DNA of 64,000 bases, from contig CAVZNR010000052.1 of NCBI GenBank assembly GCA_963776675.1, forward strand, positions 62,001 through 126,000, in the 5' to 3' direction. The DNA is from Hyphomicrobium_A sp963776675. GTDB taxonomy: Bacteria; Pseudomonadota; Alphaproteobacteria; Rhizobiales; Hyphomicrobiaceae. The notes under the pieces are model-generated. The model did no database searches. It saw only the letters and a program-made list of their open reading frames with translations, and was not told where the DNA came from. A program made the position numbers and the translations under genes. Of the stretch, positions 59,293 to 64,000 are shown piece by piece; position 1 is the stretch's first letter; each line of letters opens with the position of its first letter.

Positions 59293-61410
59293 TCACGCCG
59301 CCCGGAACAGGCGCACGGCCTCGTCGCACTCGAAAATGTAAAGAAGCGTGCGCAGGGCCTCGCCCCGCGGGCTCGCCAGATGCGGGTCGGAGCCGAGGAT
59401 CATTTTGGCGTCGTCGCGCGCCGCCTCCAGCAGCGACGCGAAATTCGGCACCTCGGCGACGCGAAAGCCCGGCGTGCCGCTCTGGCGCGCGCCCAAGACC
59501 TCGCCGGCGCCGCGCAGCTCCAAGTCCTTCTCGGCGATGAGGAAGCCGTCCTCGGTCTCCTCCATCATCTCCAATCGCGCCTTGGCCGTCTCTCCGAGCG
59601 GTGCCTTATAGAGCAACATGCAGAAGCTTTCGCGCGATCCACGGCCGACGCGGCCCCGCAACTGGTGCAGCTGCGCGAGGCCGAAGCGCTCGGCGTGCTC
59701 GATGACCATGATGTTTGCGTTCGGCACGTTGACGCCCACTTCGATCACCGTCGTCGCGACGAGAATTTTCAACTGCCCCGACGCGAACGCCTCCATGGCG
59801 GCGTCCTTGGCTTTATCCTGCATGCCGCCGTGCAGGAGGCCGACGTTGTCCTTGCCGAACAGCTGGGCAAGGTGGGCGTGGCGCTCCTCCGCGGCGGCCA
59901 GCTCGGAGAGCTCGGAGCTCTCGATCAGCGGACACACCCAATAGACCTGCGCGCCTTCGGCGAGCTGTGCCCGCAGCCGCTCGATCAGCTTCTCTATAGA
60001 ATCCGTGGGGATTTTTTTGGTCAGGATCGGCTTGCGTCCCGGTGGCTTCTCGTTGAGACGCGAGACGTCGAGATCGCCGTAGTGCGTCATCTGCAACGTG
60101 CGCGGGATGGGCGTCGCGGTCATGACCAGCACGTCGGTGCCCGCGCCGTTGCCTTTCGATTGCAGCGACAGACGCTGGTGCACGCCGAAGCGGTGCTGCT
60201 CGTCGATGACGGCGAAGGCGAGATCCTTGAACACGACGTCGGCCTGGAACAGCGCGTGCGTGCCGATCAGGATGTCGATGTCGCCCGCCGCCAGACGCGC
60301 AAGCAGCGTGTCGCGCGTCTTGCCCTTTTCGCGGCCCGTGAGCAGGGCGATGCGCAAACCGGCCTTGTCGGCGAGCGGCGCGATGGTCTCCAGGTGCTGG
60401 CGCGCCAGGACCTCGGTCGGCGCCATGAAGGCCGCCTGCGCACCCGCCTCCACAGCGATGGCCATGGCCAGCAGCGCCACCACGGTCTTGCCGGAGCCGA
60501 CGTCGCCCTGCAGCAGGCGCAGCATGCGCCGGGATGCGGCCATGTCGGCCTCGATCTCGCGCAGGGCGGTGCGCTGGGAGCCCGTCAGCGAGAAGGGGAG
60601 CGCGTCGGCGATGTGGGCGCGCACGCGGCCGTCACCTTTGACCGAGCGGCCGGGTCGCGCCTTGAAGTTCTGGCGTACCAGCGCGAGCGCCAGCTGACCG
60701 GCAAGCAGCTCGTCGTAGGCGAGCCGCTGCCACGGCGCGCCGCCGGTCGACACGTCGGCGGCGTCGGTCGGGCGGTGCAGGCGCTGCAGCGCCTCCTTGA
60801 AGGGCGGCCAGCCGCGTGCTTTGAGCCAGGCGGCCTCCTGCCACTCGGGAACGTCGCGCACGCGCTCTAGCGCTTGGCGCGTCGCCTTCTGCACGATCTT
60901 GCCGGAGAGCCCGGCGGTGAGCGGATAGACGGGCTCCAACAGCGGCAGCTCGTCGCGCTGCTCGGGCGCGACGATGTAGTCGGGATGCGACATCTGCAGC
61001 GTCTCGCCGTAGCGCTCGATGCGGCCGGAGACGTAGCGGATTTCGCCGACGGGAAGCTGGCGCTCGATGAACTTGCGCTCGGCATGGAAGAACACGAGGT
61101 CGAGGCGGCCGGTCTCGTCCTCGGTCTGCACCTTGTAGGGCGCGCGGGTGTTGGAGCGCGGCGGCGCTTTATGCTTCAGCACGCGCACCTTCAGTGTGGC
61201 GATCGATCCGGCAACGGCATCGGCGATATTGGGCTCCGCGCGCCGGTCGATGACGCCGGACGGCAGGTGCCAGAGCAGATCGAGCACGCGCGGCTCCATC
61301 ACGGCCGGCGGCAGCGTGAGGCACTTTCTCAACAGCAGGATCAGACGCGGACCGATGCCGGTGAGCGACTGCAACGAGGCGAACAGGGGCGTGAGCTCGA
61401 CGGGCCGCAT
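59293..61410 (-). CDS. recG: ATP-dependent DNA helicase RecG
   Basis: The 705-residue helicase remodels stalled replication forks and branched DNA. The N-terminal wedge/OB domain (VRYVSGRIERYGETLQMSHPDYI-type) is followed by SF2 helicase motifs. These are Walker A in LLQGDVGSGKTVVALLAM, AFMAPTEVLARQHLE, the DEQH box in FAVIDEQHRFGVHQR, VMTATPIPRTL, VATTVIEVGVNVPNANIMVIEHAERFGLAQLHQLRGRVGRG (split over motifs V and VI), and the C-terminal VLGARQSGTPGFRVAEV. It ends FECDEAVRLFRAA, and that tail is duplicated twice just downstream. It is divergent from sdhE-mfd. Confidence 0.97.
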   Translation of the reverse strand: MRPVELTPLFASLQSLTGIGPRLILLLRKCLTLPPAVMEPRVLDLLWHLPSGVIDRRAEPNIADAVAGSIATLKVRVLKHKAPPRSNTRAPYKVQTEDETGRLDLVFFHAERKFIERQLPVGEIRYVSGRIERYGETLQMSHPDYIVAPEQRDELPLLEPVYPLTAGLSGKIVQKATRQALERVRDVPEWQEAAWLKARGWPPFKEALQRLHRPTDAADVSTGGAPWQRLAYDELLAGQLALALVRQNFKARPGRSVKGDGRVRAHIADALPFSLTGSQRTALREIEADMAASRRMLRLLQGDVGSGKTVVALLAMAIAVEAGAQAAFMAPTEVLARQHLETIAPLADKAGLRIALLTGREKGKTRDTLLARLAAGDIDILIGTHALFQADVVFKDLAFAVIDEQHRFGVHQRLSLQSKGNGAGTDVLVMTATPIPRTLQMTHYGDLDVSRLNEKPPGRKPILTKKIPTDSIEKLIERLRAQLAEGAQVYWVCPLIESSELSELAAAEERHAHLAQLFGKDNVGLLHGGMQDKAKDAAMEAFASGQLKILVATTVIEVGVNVPNANIMVIEHAERFGLAQLHQLRGRVGRGSRESFCMLLYKAPLGETAKARLEMMEETEDGFLIAEKDLELRGAGEVLGARQSGTPGFRVAEVPNFASLLEAARDDAKMILGSDPHLASPRGEALRTLLYIFECDEAVRLFRAA

Positions 61411-61676
61411 GGTGGCGATGCAGGATCCAAGAGGTCGAAGGGGGGCGTGGCGTTAAGGGTCGGGCAGACGGGTCGTGGCCGGGCAGAGGCGTGAAGCAAA
61501 GTTGCCGCACAGATGCCCGATGCGTCCCTTCGGGGCCACAGGGCTCCTCGTCGCGCGGCGCGGGCCTTTGCGCGGGCGGAAACGGGCGCTATACCACCCA
61601 TCCGCTGCGAGGGTGACGGGCGCGCCGCATGCCGTCAAGCCTCGGTCCCGGGTTATCCAAGAAAGCCGGCTCCAGC

Positions 61677-61952
61677 ATGACCGACGACATGGAGATTCGC
61701 CGCCGCCGCGCGGCCTATCGCGCGTCCCATCGGGGCACCAAGGAGATGGATTTTATTCTCGGGCGGTATGCAGAGGCGCATCTTGCCGGCATGTCGCCGG
61801 ACGAGATGGGGGACTTCGAGCGCTTCTTGACCATGCCGGATCCGGTGCTGACGGACTGGTTCTCGCTGGGCTCAGCGCCGGAGGAGCCGGCGTTCGTGGC
61901 TTTGGTCGCGGCGTTGCGCAGCTTTCACGGATTGGCTGAGGTCGAGAGATGA
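61677..61952 (+). CDS. sdhE: FAD assembly factor SdhE (DUF339/YgfY family)
   Basis: The 91-residue protein has the SdhE motif RGTKEMDFILGRY; the RGxxE core is required for attaching FAD covalently to succinate dehydrogenase. The rest (MSPDEMGDFERFLTMPDPVLTDWF) matches the family's helical bundle and conserved D-P-D-L/V-W region. ATG 61677 (MTDDMEIRRRR) is chosen over the longer frame to 61629, since family members start just before the I-R-R-R-R/K stretch. It lies between recG and mfd, its normal place in Hyphomicrobiales. Confidence 0.93.
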   Translation: MTDDMEIRRRRAAYRASHRGTKEMDFILGRYAEAHLAGMSPDEMGDFERFLTMPDPVLTDWFSLGSAPEEPAFVALVAALRSFHGLAEVER

Positions 61953-61984
61953 CGAATGCTTCGCATCGAATTCGGCTGGCCAAC

Positions 61985-62135
61985 CCCTCACCCGCGAGCC
62001 TGGCTGCGCCGGCCTCGCGACCTCTCCCTATGGGAGAGGTGATACACGCGGAGCAAGCTCGCTCCACTCCACCTCTCCCAGGGGGAGAGGTCGGGCCGGC
62101 ATGCCAAGCATGACGGGCCGGGAGAGGGGGTAATC
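61985..62135. repeat. REP-like hairpin cluster between sdhE and mfd
   Basis: The 226-base gap is mostly filled by GC-rich inverted repeats: CCTCTCCC-TAT-GGGAGAGG, then CCTCTCCC-AG-GGGGAGAGG, with GGAGCAAGCTCGCTCC between them and GGGCCGGCATGCC...GGGCCGGGAGAGGGGG at the right. These resemble the nested elements in the epmA-efp gap. They leave little space for an mfd promoter, so mfd may depend on upstream transcription. Confidence 0.65.
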
Positions 62136-62178
62136 GTTTGACGTTCCGGGCAACGCTGAGAACAAACTGAAGAGCACG

Positions 62179-64000
62179 ATGAAGTCTTCCGACACGGAAA
62201 CAAAAGTGCAGGCTGAGCGCATCATTACCGGTGTGCCCGAAGGGCTCGACGCGCTGGTGCTGGCGCAGCTTCTGGTCGAGGCGCAAGGCGAGCACGCGCC
62301 AGGTACGCTTCTGCACGTGGCGCGCGACGATCGCCGCGTCGACGCGCTGGAGCGGGCGCTGTCGTTCTTCGCGCCGACCGTCCGTGTCATCTCCGTTCCG
62401 GCCTGGGATACGGTCCCCTACGACCGCATCGGTCCCAATGCCGAGATCGTCGCGCGGCGCATGGCAGCGCTCGCCAAGCTGGCGCTCAGCTCGCGCAAGC
62501 ATCCGACCGTGGTGCTCACCACCGTCAACGCCATCCTGCAGCGCGTGCCGCCACGCAGCTTTCTGAAGCGCGCCATCAAGCAGGTCGCGCCGGGACAGCG
62601 CATCGACATGGCGCGGCTGACGCAGCGGCTGTCGCTCATGGGCTACGTGCGCAGCAGCACCGTGATGGAGCCCGGCGAGTATGCCGTGCGCGGCGGCATC
62701 GTCGATCTGTTCCCGCCGGGGCGGGCTTCGCCGGTGCGGCTCGACTTCTTCGGCGACACGCTGGAGACCGTGAAGGCCTTCGAGGTGCAGACCCAGCGTA
62801 CGACGCGGCCCGTGCAGAAGCTCGCGATCCTGCCCGTGAGCGAGGTCGCGTTCGGAGAGGACGCCGAGAAGCTGTTCCGCGCGCGCTACGTGGAGCTGTT
62901 CGGCGGCGCAACGGGCGACGATCCGCTCTACGAGGCGATCAGCGCCGGCCAGCGCTATCCCGGGCAGGAGCATTGGCTGCCGCTGTTCCACGAGCATCTG
63001 GAGACGCTGCTCGATTATCTGCCCGGCGTGCCGGTGAGCTTCGATCAGCGGGCGGACGAGGCGGCGACGCGCCGCTTCGAGCAAATTGCCGAGCATTACG
63101 ATGCGCGCATCGAGGCGCTGGAGGAGCAGACGTTCGGGGCGCCGCCCTATAAGCCCGTGCCGCCCGACCGCCTGTTCTTCGATGCCGGCACGTGGGGCGC
63201 GGCTCTCGCCCATCACAAGGTGTTCCGCCTGACGCCATTCGAGGAGGCCGCCGGTCCCAACGTGCGCTCCTGGCGCGGCCGCGGCGGGCGCTCGTTCGCG
63301 CCTGAGCGCCAGCAGGGCGACGTCAACGTGTTCGACGCCGTGGTGGCGCACGCCCGGCGCCTGCACCAGGACCATCGCCGCGTCATCGTCGCCGCGTGGA
63401 CGGCGGGCGCGCGCGAGCGGCTCGGCACGCTGCTCGCCGACCACGGGCTCAAGGATGTGAGCAAGGTCGAGACCTATGCCGAGGCCCTGGCGTTGCCCGG
63501 CAGCGCCACGGCGCTGGCGGTGCTCGGGTTGGAGCAGGGCTTCGAGACGCCGGAGCTTGCCGTCATCGGCGAGCAGGACATCCTGGGCGACCGCCTGGTG
63601 CGCCCGCGGCGCAAGCAGCGCTCGGCCGTCGACGTTCTGACCGAGGCGACCAGCCTGTCGGTGGGCGATCTCGTCGTGCACGCCGACCACGGCATCGGCC
63701 GCTTTGCCGGCCTCAAGACCATCACCGTACTGGGCGCGCCGCACGACTGCCTGGAGCTGCACTATGCCGGCGGCGACAAGCTGTTCCTGCCCGTCGAGAA
63801 CATCGAGCTGCTCTCGCGCTACGGCGCGGACGAGTCGGATGCGCAGCTCGACAAGCTCGGCGGCGTTGCGTGGCAGTCGCGCAAGGCACGGCTCAAGAAG
63901 CGCCTGCGCGAGATTGCCTCGGAGCTGATCAAGATTGCCGCCCTGCGCCAGCTCAAGGAGGCCCCGGCGGTCACCGCGCCGGAAGGCTCGTACGACGAGT
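62179..64000 (+). CDS. mfd: Transcription-repair coupling factor Mfd (5' part, runs off the window)
   Basis: Only the first about 607 residues are present; the frame is open at 64000. The UvrB-like N-terminal part is clear: HVARDDRRVDALERALSFF, VISVPAWDTVPYDRIGPNAEIVARRM, YVRSSTVMEPGEYAVRGGIVDLFPPG, VRLDFFGDTLETVKAFEVQTQRT. The RNA-polymerase-interacting (CarD-like) domain follows at about residues 490-550 (SVGDLVVHADHGIGRFAGLKTI, LHYAGGDKLFLPVENIELLSRYG). The helicase motor lies beyond the window. Mfd removes RNA polymerase stalled at lesions and recruits UvrA. ATG 62179 gives a normal N-terminus, though its ribosome-binding site is weak. Confidence 0.96.
   Translation, partial: MKSSDTETKVQAERIITGVPEGLDALVLAQLLVEAQGEHAPGTLLHVARDDRRVDALERALSFFAPTVRVISVPAWDTVPYDRIGPNAEIVARRMAALAKLALSSRKHPTVVLTTVNAILQRVPPRSFLKRAIKQVAPGQRIDMARLTQRLSLMGYVRSSTVMEPGEYAVRGGIVDLFPPGRASPVRLDFFGDTLETVKAFEVQTQRTTRPVQKLAILPVSEVAFGEDAEKLFRARYVELFGGATGDDPLYEAISAGQRYPGQEHWLPLFHEHLETLLDYLPGVPVSFDQRADEAATRRFEQIAEHYDARIEALEEQTFGAPPYKPVPPDRLFFDAGTWGAALAHHKVFRLTPFEEAAGPNVRSWRGRGGRSFAPERQQGDVNVFDAVVAHARRLHQDHRRVIVAAWTAGARERLGTLLADHGLKDVSKVETYAEALALPGSATALAVLGLEQGFETPELAVIGEQDILGDRLVRPRRKQRSAVDVLTEATSLSVGDLVVHADHGIGRFAGLKTITVLGAPHDCLELHYAGGDKLFLPVENIELLSRYGADESDAQLDKLGGVAWQSRKARLKKRLREIASELIKIAALRQLKEAPAVTAPEGSYDE

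Noticed and set aside
61753..63762. 669-codon minus-strand frame over sdhE and mfd
   Set aside because: It is antisense to two conserved genes and runs through the intergenic repeats.

Overview
The window is a GC-rich chromosomal segment of an alphaproteobacterium, most likely a member of the Hyphomicrobiales (Hyphomicrobiaceae-like). The block glmU-glmS-(SPOR protein)-DUF502-recG-sdhE-mfd at the right end is typical of that order. A class I PHA synthase, FNR-type control of hemN, an Omp25/31-like porin and an EpmA/EpmB/EF-P set fit the same assignment. Placement below order is inference. I see no tRNA, rRNA, CRISPR array, prophage or insertion sequence.

Layout. 0-3 kb: an AaeB/AaeX/AaeA-like efflux operon on the minus strand. 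3.4-5.1 kb: a lone flavin-dependent halogenase. 5.1-6.2 kb: a frameshifted acyltransferase. 6.3-7.4 kb: three small unknown genes. 7.6-13.8 kb: an RND permease and adaptor converging on a NodT-type outer-membrane lipoprotein. 14-19.4 kb: an oxygen-response block with hemN, an Fnr regulator, a CBS-domain protein and a PCMT/erythromycin-esterase-like fusion, with FNR-type boxes in the intergenic gaps. 19.4-22.8 kb: glucokinase, a SpoIIAA-like protein and PhaC. 23.2-26.7 kb: a CaCA exchanger and a P2-type ATPase. 26.7-34.4 kb: a metal-resistance region (copD, copC, cusA, cusB, a Cys-rich small protein) interrupted by a glycosyltransferase. 34.5-36.7 kb: an orphan molybdopterin oxidoreductase. 37-45 kb: epmB, a 12-Cys secreted protein, a porin, arsC, an AraC regulator, broken epmA, a gene-free repeat-rich stretch, then efp and a cupin. 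45.2-52.7 kb: envelope and secreted proteins (DUF3300, LprI-like, two YpfJ-type metallopeptidases, a SPOR-like protein) and malonyl-CoA decarboxylase. 53.1-64 kb: the conserved cell-wall/DNA-repair block, cut inside mfd at the right edge.

How the genes work together. EpmB makes beta-lysine, EpmA attaches it to EF-P Lys34, and all three genes are here. Fnr has the E-x2-S-R recognition helix that reads TTGAT-N4-ATCAA. Perfect copies of that box lie upstream of hemN and of fnr itself at spacings that suit activation, and a near-perfect copy precedes the PCMT fusion. CopC/CopD, CusBA and the Cys-rich protein point to copper or silver handling.

Five genes (acyltransferase, copD, cusA, epmA, SPOR/TPR protein) carry single-base frame breaks with intact reading on both sides (epmA has two). 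So many identical lesions in 64 kb suggest uncorrected sequence errors at least as strongly as real pseudogenes, so each of these genes is given with its full span.
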